The position numbers were made by a program, and so were the translations under genes. A stretch of 64,000 nt of DNA from Gemmatimonadaceae bacterium (GTDB taxonomy: Bacteria; Gemmatimonadota; Gemmatimonadetes; Gemmatimonadales; Gemmatimonadaceae), in the NCBI GenBank assembly GCA_035606695.1, contig DATNEW010000050.1:1-64000 (forward strand), read 5' to 3'. Shown here one piece after another: positions 41,690 through 49,995 of the stretch (the first letter of the stretch is position 1; each line of letters starts with the position of its first letter). A model generated the notes under the pieces. That model did not search any database. It had not been told where the DNA came from and saw only the letters and a program-made list of their open reading frames with translations.

Positions 41690-41971
41690 TTACCGCACGC
41701 CTTCGATCCGTTCCGCCAGTGTCAGATCCGATTGCGTGATGCCGCCCGCGTCGTGCGTCGACAGCACGATCGTGATCTTCGTGTACCGAATGTCGATGTC
41801 GGGATGATGATCCATCTCGTCGGCGATCTTCGCGATGCGATCGACGAACGCGATGCCGTCCGCGAAGCGATCGAACGCGAACGTCTTGGTCAGCGCATCG
41901 CCGCGGCGCGACCAACCCGACAGTCCGCCGAGGGCACGCTGGATCTCGAGGTCCGACAGTTTCTGGCGCAT
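41690..41971 (-). CDS. phhB: Pterin-4a-carbinolamine dehydratase
   Basis: 93 residues, typical length. The active-site block is 'IADEMDHHPDIDIRYTKITIVLSTHDAGGITQSD', with the conserved HHP and the later H.AGG.T..D. Dehydrates 4a-hydroxytetrahydrobiopterin to quinonoid dihydropterin. No aromatic amino-acid hydroxylase is nearby, and in many bacteria this gene is separate. Converges on the PIG-L gene and diverges from the HEMGH-motif gene. Confidence 0.95.
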   Translation of the reverse strand: MRQKLSDLEIQRALGGLSGWSRRGDALTKTFAFDRFADGIAFVDRIAKIADEMDHHPDIDIRYTKITIVLSTHDAGGITQSDLTLAERIEGVR

Positions 41972-41991
41972 GCGATAGATTCTACAGCCGT

Positions 41992-42579
41992 ATGCTGAAG
42001 CGAGCCATCGTCGCCTTCGGATTTTTCTGTTCGGCGCCGGGGCTCGGCGCCCAGCAGCCCGACTCGGCGTCCGTTCACGGCCCGCATTACGTGCGCGACT
42101 TCAGCTTGGGCGTCGCGACCAGCATTCTCCTCCATGAGATGGGCCACATCGGGACCTCAATCGCCGAGGGTGCGCATCCCACGTTCGGCTTCGACACGTT
42201 TCGGCCGACCGTCTTCTCGGGCATCAGCGCACGACGCGAGCCGCGCAAGCAGTTCTGGTTCTCCTCGGCCGGTCTCAACGTGCAGACGGTTCTGGACGAG
42301 GCGATTCTCGACATCCCCCACGCGCGAGGCAGCGCGTTCGAGCGCGGGATCCTCGGCGGCGGGATCGGGACGACGGTCTTCTATCTGACCATCGGCCGCT
42401 GGGGCTCGGTGAGCGACGTCGATTTCATGGCGCGCACGCACGTCATGACGAAGACCGAGGTGACGCTGCTGTATGGCAGCATCGCGGCGCTGCAGACGTG
42501 GCGGATCAGCCGGAATCCGGCGTATGCGCACTTCTTCGCGGCGCCGACCGGGCATGGGTTCGTCGTCGGCTGGAGGTAA
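41992..42579 (+). CDS. Predicted exported/membrane protein with HEMGH zinc motif
   Basis: 195 residues. A signal or anchor helix MLKRAIVAFGFFCSAPGLGA is followed by 'FSLGVATSILLHEMGHIGTSIAEG', where HEMGH is a zinc-metallopeptidase-like motif in a hydrophobic segment. Later hydrophobic stretches: 'ILGGGIGTTVFYLTIG' and 'EVTLLYGSIAALQTW'. No known family assigned. The second ligand set expected of a peptidase (for example a downstream D or E with NxxPD) is not obvious, so activity is doubtful. Confidence 0.72.
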   Translation: MLKRAIVAFGFFCSAPGLGAQQPDSASVHGPHYVRDFSLGVATSILLHEMGHIGTSIAEGAHPTFGFDTFRPTVFSGISARREPRKQFWFSSAGLNVQTVLDEAILDIPHARGSAFERGILGGGIGTTVFYLTIGRWGSVSDVDFMARTHVMTKTEVTLLYGSIAALQTWRISRNPAYAHFFAAPTGHGFVVGWR

Positions 42580-42646
42580 CTGCTCGGCTCGCGACCTCTT
42601 GCGTCTTCGGTCTTTGTTCGGTACGATCCATGCCCCTCGGAGGCGC

Positions 42647-43822
42647 ATGGGCGTACCGCAGACGCAGTTTCAGCAGACCGCAATGTTCGGAGCCGACGTG
42701 CTCGGCAAGCCGCTGCCCGTCGTCGGCGAACAGAAGGACATTCGCTACTTCGGCACCATCGCGAAGAACGTCCTGAACCCACCGGATGTGACGCAGATGG
42801 GGTTCTGGTCGGTGAACCCGTACATCGGCTGCGCCTTCGGGTGTGCGTACTGCTACGCGCGATACGCGCATCGCTGGGTGGTCGATCGCCACGCCACCGC
42901 CAATCCCGAGCACGCCGATCTTCAGGCCGCGCGCGACACGATGGTCCCGTGGCTCGCGTTCGAGCGGCGGATCTTCGTCAAGACCAACGCGGCCGACGTG
43001 CTGCGGCGTACGCTGCGCCATGGATCGGACAAGCATTTAGCGTTGTTGAAAGATGAAACTATCGTAATCGGCACGGCGACCGATCCCTTTCAGCCGGCCG
43101 AGCGGCGCTTTCGCGTCACGCGCGCGTGTCTCGAGGTGCTGGCCGAGCATCCGGGACTCTCGGTCACCATCATCACCAAGAGTCCGCTCGTGACGCGCGA
43201 CATCGACGTGCTCAAGCGCATCAAGCGCCACTCATCGCTCACGGTGCACCTCTCGCTCATCTCCACCGACCGCGAGCTGGCGCGCACGGTCGAGCCGCGC
43301 GCACCGACTCCCGAGGCGCGTCTCCGCGCGCTCGCGCGATTGAGCGAAGCGGGCATCGACGTCGGCATCAACGTCATGCCGGTGCTGCCGGCGATCACCG
43401 ATCATCCCGCGGCGCTCGAGCACCTCGTGAAGTCGGTGGCCGAGCGCGGCGCGGCGTACGTGAATGCATGTGCGCTGCGTCTGCGATCGTCGGCGCGTCA
43501 GCGGTATCTGCCATTCATCGAGCAGGAGTTTCCGCATCTCGCGAAACGCTACTGGGCGACGTACGCGTTCGATCACAAGGTGAGCGGCACGTACAGCGCG
43601 CGATTGAAGCGGCGGATGACGGAGCTCTGCGCCAGGCACGGCGTGCCGTACGGCCGGTGGGGCGCCGCCGACGAGCGCGCGTCCGAAGCGATCGAAGAAC
43701 GATTCGCCGGCACCGAGCAGCTCGAGCTCACGCTTGGCGCGAATGGGGCCGATGCGGCCGATGTGTCCAGTGCGGCCAATCCGGCTACGGCTACGGCGTT
43801 GCCGATGTCGAGGCTGTCCTGA
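42647..43822 (+). CDS. Radical SAM protein (SPL/Rv2578c-like)
   Basis: 391 residues. The [4Fe-4S] motif is CAFGCAYC (C62, C66, C69), within 'NPYIGCAFGCAYCYAR', of the CxxxCxxC radical-SAM type. 'VKTNAADVLRRTL', 'IVIGTATDPFQPAERRFRVTRACLEVL' and 'VTIITKSPLVTRDIDVLKRI' are the TIM-barrel segments seen in the spore-photoproduct-lyase-like family. A GGAGG motif 4-5 nt before the ATG supports this start. The C-terminal ~40 residues are Ala-rich and poorly conserved. Its reaction is unknown; DNA-photorepair roles have been proposed for relatives. Lies ahead of the mutagenesis cassette. Confidence 0.9.
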   Translation: MGVPQTQFQQTAMFGADVLGKPLPVVGEQKDIRYFGTIAKNVLNPPDVTQMGFWSVNPYIGCAFGCAYCYARYAHRWVVDRHATANPEHADLQAARDTMVPWLAFERRIFVKTNAADVLRRTLRHGSDKHLALLKDETIVIGTATDPFQPAERRFRVTRACLEVLAEHPGLSVTIITKSPLVTRDIDVLKRIKRHSSLTVHLSLISTDRELARTVEPRAPTPEARLRALARLSEAGIDVGINVMPVLPAITDHPAALEHLVKSVAERGAAYVNACALRLRSSARQRYLPFIEQEFPHLAKRYWATYAFDHKVSGTYSARLKRRMTELCARHGVPYGRWGAADERASEAIEERFAGTEQLELTLGANGADAADVSSAANPATATALPMSRLS

Positions 43823-43988
43823 TGCACCGCTAAGTCCTTCCAGCCACTCGGCTTCGCCGTGTGGAAATCATCATCTACATCACAAACGTGAGATTCTCCT
43901 CTGAATAACGCGTACAAAATCCGAGGTTTGGTTCTTGCTTTCGGTTTCTGTTCGGGGTAGCTTCCCTCCCCCCGCAAGGTCGGGGTGC

Positions 43989-44025
43989 ATTCCTCGCTGC
44001 GGCGCGAAGCGCCGCAGCGAGGAAT
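43989..44025. repeat. Perfect 17-bp hairpin from the dispersed-repeat family, upstream of imuA
   Basis: Arms ATTCCTCGCTGCGGCGC and GCGCCGCAGCGAGGAAT around a GAA loop, followed by AAAAAA on the plus strand. The right arm equals the end of the repeat at 30053 (GCGCCGCAGCGAGGAA). It lies 38 nt before the imuA ATG, so it is likely to be in the mRNA leader. Confidence 0.85.
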
Positions 44026-44062
44026 AAAAAATTGGACTGGACCTCTACGCGTTTCAGGCTCG

Positions 44063-44803
44063 ATGTCGTCCCAGGTTGCCGCGCTCCGCGCACTCATCCA
44101 GCAGCGCTTTCCCGACGCTACGCCGCTTACCAGTACCTCTGGTACCGCTGGCGGGGCGCAGACGACGGAGCACGTCGCCACCGGAATTGCCGCGCTCGAT
44201 TGCATCCTGCCCAACGGCGGGCTCCCGCGCGGACGGCTCTCGGTGTGGCAGCCGCGCGGCGGTGCCACGGCCATCCTTCGTGCCGCCTGCCATGCCGCGG
44301 CGGCGCAGGGCGAACGCGCGGCGTGGATCGACGGCGATAGCACGGTCGCGGGCGCGTTCTGGACGCGCGACAACACGTTTCGAGTCGCCGAGTCCGACGG
44401 GCTCTTTCTCGTCCGGCCGTCGTCGCGGCTGCACGCGCTGCGCGCCGCCGAAGAGCTGCTGCGGTCGGGCGGATTTTCACTTCTGGTATTAGCAGGTTGT
44501 GATCCCCACGGCACCGAGACCGTGCGCCTCACGCGCACGGCCCGCGAGGGCGGCTCGGCGCTGGTCACGATCGGCGACGCGACGTCGATGGCGAGCCTCC
44601 GTCTCACGTCGCGCCTCGTCCGCTACCGCTGGCGGCACACGCCGTTCGGCGAGCCGGCGGAAGCGATCGACGCCACGGTACGCGTGCACGCGCGCACCGT
44701 GGGACACAACGCGCATGCGGAATTTCCTTTGCCGGTGATGAATCATGAGCTACGTCTGTCTCTGGAGTCCGAGCTGGCCGACCGGCGCGGACTTCCCCGC
44801 TGA
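44063..44803 (+). CDS. imuA: ImuA-like protein of the mutagenesis cassette
   Basis: 246 residues. A RecA/SulA-like fold is suggested by 'TGIAALDCILPNGGLPRGRLSVWQPRGGATAILRAACHAAAAQGERAAWIDGD', where the Walker A site is degenerate (no GKT/S), and by 'FSLLVLAGCDPHGTETVRLTRTAREGGSALVTI'. This is the ImuA/SulA-like member that precedes ImuB and DnaE2 in bacterial translesion operons. It helps recruit the error-prone polymerase. It overlaps imuB by 59 bp. The start is ATG 44063, behind the hairpin leader; a longer frame would translate the repeat. Confidence 0.85.
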   Translation: MSSQVAALRALIQQRFPDATPLTSTSGTAGGAQTTEHVATGIAALDCILPNGGLPRGRLSVWQPRGGATAILRAACHAAAAQGERAAWIDGDSTVAGAFWTRDNTFRVAESDGLFLVRPSSRLHALRAAEELLRSGGFSLLVLAGCDPHGTETVRLTRTAREGGSALVTIGDATSMASLRLTSRLVRYRWRHTPFGEPAEAIDATVRVHARTVGHNAHAEFPLPVMNHELRLSLESELADRRGLPR

Positions 44804-46148
44804 TCTGGCGGCGTCGCTGCTCGGTGTGGCGCCGCGTGTGGCCGTCGGCGAGCGCTCGCTCGTCTGGGGCGACGCACGCGGTCTGCACGGCGGCAAGCTC
44901 GCCGAAGAGATGCTGCGCATCGCGAGCGACTACGGCTACGACGACGTGCACGCCGGCGTGGCGATGACGCCGGTCGCGGCCGAAGTCGCGGCCACCCACA
45001 GCGCAACGCGAAGCGAGACGCGGCTCATCATCGTGAAGCCCGGCACCGACGCGAGCTTCATCGCGCCGTACAAGCTCTCCGTTCTCTCTCCGTCCGAGCA
45101 TCTCGCGGCGCTGCTCCAAGGGCTCGGCATCGAAACCTGCGGTGCGCTCGGTGCGCTCGACGCCGAGTCCATCGAAGTGCGCCTCGGCGTGGAAGGTGTT
45201 CGGTTCTGGCAGCGCGCGCGAGCGGAGGAGGCGCGCTGGTTGTTCAAGACGCCGCCGCGCGAGTTGCCGAGCGCGGGCGTCGAGTGGGTGGAGTACGGGC
45301 TGAAGGATCCGGAGCGATTGCTGTTTGTCATCAACTCGCTCGCCGGAACGGTGTGCACGGCGCTCGCGGCGCGAGGCGAGAAGGCGCGCGAGATGTCGCT
45401 CGTCTTCTCACTCGGCAACCGGATGCAGCGGTCGCATCTCGTGCGATCGTCGCGGCCGAGCGCGGAGCAGAAGCGGTGGATGCGGCTGGTGCGCGAGGCG
45501 TTGGACGTCATCACGCTGCCCGACGCGGTGATGGGTGTGGTGTTGCGCGTGGAGTCGGTGGTGGGGAGTCATGGCGCGCAGGGCGATTTGTTCGATCGCG
45601 GCTTCGCGAGCGCGCCGGCGGTCGAAGATGCGATCGTGCAGCTCACCGACGATCAGGGCGACGTCGTCGTGCAGCCGGTGAACGACGAGCATCCGTTGTT
45701 GGAGCTCAGGACGCAGTGGAAGTCGCGGGCGCGTGCCGGTGTGTCATCCCGAGGGAGCGCAGCGACCGAGGGATCTGCCATCACGATCGAACGGCAGGCC
45801 ACGCGCAAAGGACGTCAGATTCCTCGCTTCGCTCGGAATGACAAAGCAGCGCGCGATGACAAACGCGACAGCTCGCTCACGCTCCAGCTCCTGCCCACAC
45901 CGAAAGTGGTGACGGTCGACACCGCGCCGCGCCGCGATCACGAAATACCAACACGCTATCTCGACGACAACGAATGGCATGATCTCGTGGAGGTCGCGGG
46001 CCCCGATCGCGTGTCGGGCGGCCAATGGAATGCGGCGTATGCGCGCGAGTATTTCCGCTGCGTGCGCGAGGACGGGATGATGGTGTGGTTGTTCCGCGGT
46101 GCGAGGCAGCAGACGTCGGACTGGTTTCTTCACGGCTGGTGGGACTGA
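44745..46148 (+). CDS. imuB: ImuB-like inactive Y-family polymerase, with in-frame repeat insertion
   Basis: 467 residues. N-terminal palm/fingers remnants ('GVAPRVAVGERSLVWGDARGLHGGKLAEEMLRIASDYGYDDVHAGVAMTPVAAEVAATHS') lack the acidic catalytic pair of DinB, as in ImuB. Then an HhH/thumb ('LLQGLGIETCGALGALDAESIEVRLG') and little-finger region. C-terminal region 'DRVSGGQWNAAYAREYFRCVREDGMMVWLFR' is the usual ImuB tail. Residues about 333-367, 'VSSRGSAATEGSAITIERQA...', come from a 102-bp palindromic repeat inserted without breaking the frame. ImuB binds the beta clamp and DnaE2. Confidence 0.9.
   Translation: MSYVCLWSPSWPTGADFPADLAASLLGVAPRVAVGERSLVWGDARGLHGGKLAEEMLRIASDYGYDDVHAGVAMTPVAAEVAATHSATRSETRLIIVKPGTDASFIAPYKLSVLSPSEHLAALLQGLGIETCGALGALDAESIEVRLGVEGVRFWQRARAEEARWLFKTPPRELPSAGVEWVEYGLKDPERLLFVINSLAGTVCTALAARGEKAREMSLVFSLGNRMQRSHLVRSSRPSAEQKRWMRLVREALDVITLPDAVMGVVLRVESVVGSHGAQGDLFDRGFASAPAVEDAIVQLTDDQGDVVVQPVNDEHPLLELRTQWKSRARAGVSSRGSAATEGSAITIERQATRKGRQIPRFARNDKAARDDKRDSSLTLQLLPTPKVVTVDTAPRRDHEIPTRYLDDNEWHDLVEVAGPDRVSGGQWNAAYAREYFRCVREDGMMVWLFRGARQQTSDWFLHGWWD
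45742..45843. repeat. 102-bp dispersed repeat with inverted ends, inside imuB
   Basis: Left end TGTCATCCCGAGGGAGCGCA; right end CAGATTCCTCGCTTCGCTCG then GAATGACA, whose complement TGTCATTCCGAGCGAAGCGA matches the left end. Length 102 is a multiple of three, so the reading frame of imuB is kept. The repeat family occurs elsewhere in this window outside genes. Confidence 0.85.
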
Positions 46149-46197
46149 GCGGTATCGCGCATCGGCGCATCGGGATCAATCGTACGAGGACTGGATC

Positions 46198-46584
46198 ATG
46201 GCGCAGCTCGAGGGAGCGTTCGACGTAGTGAGTTGGGATGAAGAACCGTACGACCGCATCGAGGGACAACCGCGATTCTCGCATGTCCGCTCGGTGTACG
46301 AGATGAAGGGGAGCATTCAGGGCGAGGCATCGCTGTGCTATCTGCTCGCGTACGCCGACGACATCGCGCATTTCGTGGGCTTTGCGCTCGTCACCGGCAC
46401 GGTGAATGGCAAGAGCGGCAGCTTCGTGATGAACGACGTCGGCACGTACGACAACGACGTGGCGAAGGGGCGGTGGATGATCATCCCCGGCCTGGGCCGC
46501 GGCGCGCTCAGCAACATTCGCGGCTACGGCCATTTCGCGACGGGGCCTTCGGGGTCGTCGTATCTGCTCGAAGTGAGTTTCTGA
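46198..46584 (+). CDS. DUF3224-family protein, copy 1 (within the mutagenesis cassette)
   Basis: 128 residues from ATG 46198, preceded by a GAGG ribosome binding site. Pattern of the DUF3224 beta-barrel fold: 'GAFDVVSWDEEPYD', 'RSVYEMKGSIQGEASLCYLLAY', 'FVGFALVTGTVNGKSGSFVMNDVGTYDNDVAKGRWMII' and 'LSNIRGYGHFATGPSGSSYLLEV'. No known activity. It sits between imuB and dnaE2, 6 nt before dnaE2. A second DUF3224 gene follows dnaE2, so the polymerase is flanked by two family members. Possibly a product of local duplication. Confidence 0.85.
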   Translation: MAQLEGAFDVVSWDEEPYDRIEGQPRFSHVRSVYEMKGSIQGEASLCYLLAYADDIAHFVGFALVTGTVNGKSGSFVMNDVGTYDNDVAKGRWMIIPGLGRGALSNIRGYGHFATGPSGSSYLLEVSF

Positions 46585-46590
46585 CGGCGC

Positions 46591-49500
46591 ATGTACGTCG
46601 AGCTTCGCGCGCACACCTGCTTCTCGTTTTCCGACGGCGCCATCTCCGCCGAGGCGCTGGCGCATCACGCGCGGACGTTAGGATATACTCATTTAGGGAT
46701 TACTGATACCGCCGATCTGGGCGGCCTCGCCCGATTCGCCGTCGAGGCGATGGCGCCGACCAAACACGCATTGTGCGCGCTCGCCGAGCAGCACGACGAG
46801 CTTGACGATGGCGACTGTCCCGAGTGCCAGCGCCCGGTGCAGCCGATCGTCGGCGCGGAGCTCGTCGTCGACGGACATCCGGCGGCGTTTCTGGCGCGTA
46901 CCGAGCGTGGCTATCAGAACCTCGCCGCACTGGTGACGCTCGCGCGTGTGGGACAATGGGAGGAGTGGGACAAGAAGGTGCAGGGCAAGCGTCGTGGACG
47001 GCCGAAGGTGACGTGGACCCATGTCGCCGAGCATGCGGAAGGATTGCATGCGTTGACCGGACCCGCGACGGGAGCGCTCGCGTCGTTGCTTCGAGCCGGC
47101 AAGGGTATCACGTCGAGCGAAGCGAAGCGATGCTTGGCGCAATGGCGCGAGTGCTTCGCCCCCGGATCGTTGTCCATCGAAGTACAGCTGCACTACACCG
47201 GCGGCCACGAAGCGGCGCTGGCGTCGGAACTGATCGAGCTCGCCGAATCGAACGGTATACCGTGGGTGGCGACGCAGGATCCGCGGTACGTCGACGACGC
47301 CGGCCGACTCGTGCACGACATGTTGACCGCGCTGCGCTACGATCTCACGATCGACGATGCGGCCAAGCGCGGACTGCTGCATCCGAACGCGGAATGGCGG
47401 CTGCTCTCACCGCACGAGATGGCGCAGCGCTGGCGCGGCCGCGAGGAGGGATTGCGTGAGAGCGCGCGCATCGCCGGCGAGTGCGAGATCTTCAAGCTCG
47501 ACTGGATGCGCCCTCCCCTGCCCGACTTTCGGAAAGCGAAGCTCGGCGCCGGCATGAGCTCGGTCGACGACGTCGCCGCCCTGCGCGCGTTGACGGAAGA
47601 AGGCGCACGGAAGCGGTGGGGGAATGTCTCGCAAAAACAGAAGGATCAGATCGAGCACGAGCTGGATCTCATCGGCCGCCTGGGATTCGCGGGCTTCTTT
47701 CTGGTGATGGCCGACGCGGTACGCTACGCGAAGAGCATCGGCATTCTGTGTCAGGGGCGCGGCAGCGCGGCCAACTCGGTGGTGGCGTTCTGCACGGAGA
47801 TCACGGCGGTCGATCCCGTGAAGCACGGCCTGCTCTTCGAGCGTTTTCTGTCCGACGCGCGCGTGCATGGGCGCGCCGAGCCGCCGGACATCGACGTGGA
47901 CTTCGAGCACGAGCGGCGCGAGGAAGTGTTGAACTACATGTACGAGAACTACGATCGCAAGCATGCCGCGATCACGGCGGTGACGCAGCTGTTCCACGCG
48001 CCGACGGCGATTCAGGACGCCATGCGCGCGCTGGGCTACGCGCCGGAACAGGCATTAGAGATTTCGAAACGCGTCCACGGCGACGAACCGGGCGAATGCG
48101 TCGGTGCGGTCATGGAAGTGGCGGATGGGCGCGGCATGGACCTCGACAATGCGCGCGGCCGGGCGCTCCTCGCGGCGCTGCCCGCGTTTGACGGGTTGGC
48201 GCGGCTGCGGTCCACGCACGTCGGCGGCTTCGTGCTCTCGGCGGCGCCGCTCGGGAATTATTTGCCGGTGGAGCAGACGACGATGGGCCGCACGATCGTG
48301 CAGTTCGACAAGGACGATCTCGACATGATCGGCGTGCCGAAGTTCGACTTCCTGGGATTGGGTGCGCTGGCGATGGTGCGCATCGCGTACGACGTGATCG
48401 AGAAGCGCACGGGAACGCGGCCGAACATGTACGAGGTGAAGGATCGCGACGCGAAGGCGTACGATCTCATTCAGCGCGGCGAGACGATCGGCATGTTTCA
48501 GATCGAGAGCCGCGCGCAGATCAATTCGATATTACACACGAAGCCTGACCACTTGTACGATCTGGTCGTGCAAGTGGCGTTGATACGACCCGGCCCGATT
48601 CAGGCGAGCTTCGTGCATCCGTACACACAGCGGCGATTGGGGTTGGAGCCGGTGGTGTATGCGCATCCGGATCTCGAGGAGCCGCTGGCGCGCACGCAGG
48701 GCATCCCGATTTTTCAGGAGCAGGCGATGGCGATCGCCATGAAGCTCGGCGGCTATACCGCGACGCAGGCGGATCTGTTGCGGCGAACGATGGGGAACAT
48801 TCGCAAGAAGGAAAAGCTCGAGCGCGCGCTCGTGGATTTGAAGCGGGCGATGTTGACGCGCGGCATCGAGGACGCGGTGGCGGCGAAGATCTGCAGCGAT
48901 CTCGTGAGCTTCGCGAATTATGGGTTTCCTGAATCGCATGCATGGAGCTTTGCGCTGATCGCCTATGTGACGGCGTATCTCAAGGCGCATCATCCGACGG
49001 AGTTTTTCATCGGGCTGCTCAACGCGCAGCCGATGGGGTTCTATCCCATCTCGACGTTGATTCACGATGCCAAGCGGCATGGGGTCGAGGTCAGGCCGCC
49101 GTGTTTGGCGACGGGGGATTGGGAGTGTACGGCGGAAGAGGTTGAAGCGCGCGAAGAACAAGAAGCGCTAATGTGTCATCCTGAGCGCGAAGCGCGAAGG
49201 ACCCCTTTCGCTGCGGGGGGCTTCTCCGCGGCAGAGAGAGGTCCTTCGCCTTCGGCTCAGGACGACACGAAGCGCTGCGCGCTTCGTGTCGGGTGGAAGT
49301 TTGTCAGAGGCATCGGCGACAAATACATCGACCAACTCCGCGCCGCGCGCGACAAGGGTGGGCCGTTCACGTCGATCGGCGACGTCGTGCGCCGCGGCGG
49401 GCTCACGCGCGGCGAGGTGATTGCGTTCGCGCAGGCCGATGCGTTCGCGGTGTGGGCGAAGGACCGGCGGCACGCGGCGTGGGAAGGGTTGCGCGCATGC

Positions 49501-49971
49501 GGCGACGTGCTGCCGCTCGCGCCCGCGAAGGTGTCGTATCACGATCCCGTTCCGCTCGACCGGCAGCAGCTCGTGTTCATGGATTATCACGCCGTGGGCA
49601 TGAGCATCTACGGGCATCCCATGGAGTCCGTGCGCGAGATGTTGCAACACGGTGGCGCGATCGACAGCAAGCAATTGATGGAAACGCCCAATGGCCGCAT
49701 GGTGACGGTCGGCGGTCTCGTCACCGTGCGCCAACGTCCCGCGACCGCCGGCGGTACGATCTTCCTGTTGCTCGAGGACGAGCATGGTTATATGAACATC
49801 GTGGTGCCGCAGCCTCTTGTGGCGCCGAATGAAGAAGTGGTGAAGCGCGCGCCGTTCGTGCTGGTGCAGGGCCGTGTGGAGAACGACGGCGCGTCGATCT
49901 CGGTGGTGGGCCGCCGATTCCGCGAGCTCGAGGTGGGACAGCTGACGCATTCCGCGCATGAATTCCGCTAA
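46591..49971 (+). CDS. dnaE2: Error-prone DNA polymerase DnaE2, with in-frame repeat insertion
   Basis: 1126 residues. N-terminal PHP domain 'YVELRAHTCFSFSDGAISAEALAHHARTLGYTHLGITD'. C-family polymerase catalytic motif PDIDVDF (D433, D435, D437) in 'EPPDIDVDFEHERREEVLNYMYENYDRKHAAITAV'; 'CQGRGSAANSVVAFC' is the palm gly-rich loop. The HhH region 'ALRVGWKFVRGIGDKYIDQLRAA' and OB fold ('MVTVGGLVTVRQRPATAGGTIFLLLEDEHG') follow. Residues about 862-900 come from a 117-bp repeat. DnaE2 works with ImuA/B in damage tolerance and SOS mutagenesis. No convincing LexA box is visible upstream. Confidence 0.96.
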   Translation: MYVELRAHTCFSFSDGAISAEALAHHARTLGYTHLGITDTADLGGLARFAVEAMAPTKHALCALAEQHDELDDGDCPECQRPVQPIVGAELVVDGHPAAFLARTERGYQNLAALVTLARVGQWEEWDKKVQGKRRGRPKVTWTHVAEHAEGLHALTGPATGALASLLRAGKGITSSEAKRCLAQWRECFAPGSLSIEVQLHYTGGHEAALASELIELAESNGIPWVATQDPRYVDDAGRLVHDMLTALRYDLTIDDAAKRGLLHPNAEWRLLSPHEMAQRWRGREEGLRESARIAGECEIFKLDWMRPPLPDFRKAKLGAGMSSVDDVAALRALTEEGARKRWGNVSQKQKDQIEHELDLIGRLGFAGFFLVMADAVRYAKSIGILCQGRGSAANSVVAFCTEITAVDPVKHGLLFERFLSDARVHGRAEPPDIDVDFEHERREEVLNYMYENYDRKHAAITAVTQLFHAPTAIQDAMRALGYAPEQALEISKRVHGDEPGECVGAVMEVADGRGMDLDNARGRALLAALPAFDGLARLRSTHVGGFVLSAAPLGNYLPVEQTTMGRTIVQFDKDDLDMIGVPKFDFLGLGALAMVRIAYDVIEKRTGTRPNMYEVKDRDAKAYDLIQRGETIGMFQIESRAQINSILHTKPDHLYDLVVQVALIRPGPIQASFVHPYTQRRLGLEPVVYAHPDLEEPLARTQGIPIFQEQAMAIAMKLGGYTATQADLLRRTMGNIRKKEKLERALVDLKRAMLTRGIEDAVAAKICSDLVSFANYGFPESHAWSFALIAYVTAYLKAHHPTEFFIGLLNAQPMGFYPISTLIHDAKRHGVEVRPPCLATGDWECTAEEVEAREEQEALMCHPEREARRTPFAAGGFSAAERGPSPSAQDDTKRCALRVGWKFVRGIGDKYIDQLRAARDKGGPFTSIGDVVRRGGLTRGEVIAFAQADAFAVWAKDRRHAAWEGLRACGDVLPLAPAKVSYHDPVPLDRQQLVFMDYHAVGMSIYGHPMESVREMLQHGGAIDSKQLMETPNGRMVTVGGLVTVRQRPATAGGTIFLLLEDEHGYMNIVVPQPLVAPNEEVVKRAPFVLVQGRVENDGASISVVGRRFRELEVGQLTHSAHEFR
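49174..49290. repeat. 117-bp dispersed repeat with hairpins, inside dnaE2
   Basis: Left end TGTCATCCTGAGCGCGAAGC; right end of the main part CTCAGGACGACA, complement TGTCGTCCTGAG. A second perfect hairpin follows at 49264-49290 with arms GACACGAAGCGC and GCGCTTCGTGTC around a TGC loop. The whole segment is 39 codons and inserts residues beginning CHPEREARRTP between the 'DWECTAEE' and 'GWKFVRGIG' segments. Confidence 0.85.
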
Positions 49972-49995
49972 TCCGATAAATCAGGAGAACGACTC

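Noticed and set aside
43989-44025. Hairpin read as an intrinsic terminator for the radical-SAM gene
   Set aside because: On the plus strand it is followed by A-runs, not T-runs; it matches the dispersed repeat family and lies in the likely imuA leader.
43900-44062. LexA/SOS box before imuA
   Set aside because: Two GTTC words lie near 43930-43955 but at spacings that match no known LexA site, and no clear palindrome is present besides the repeat hairpin.
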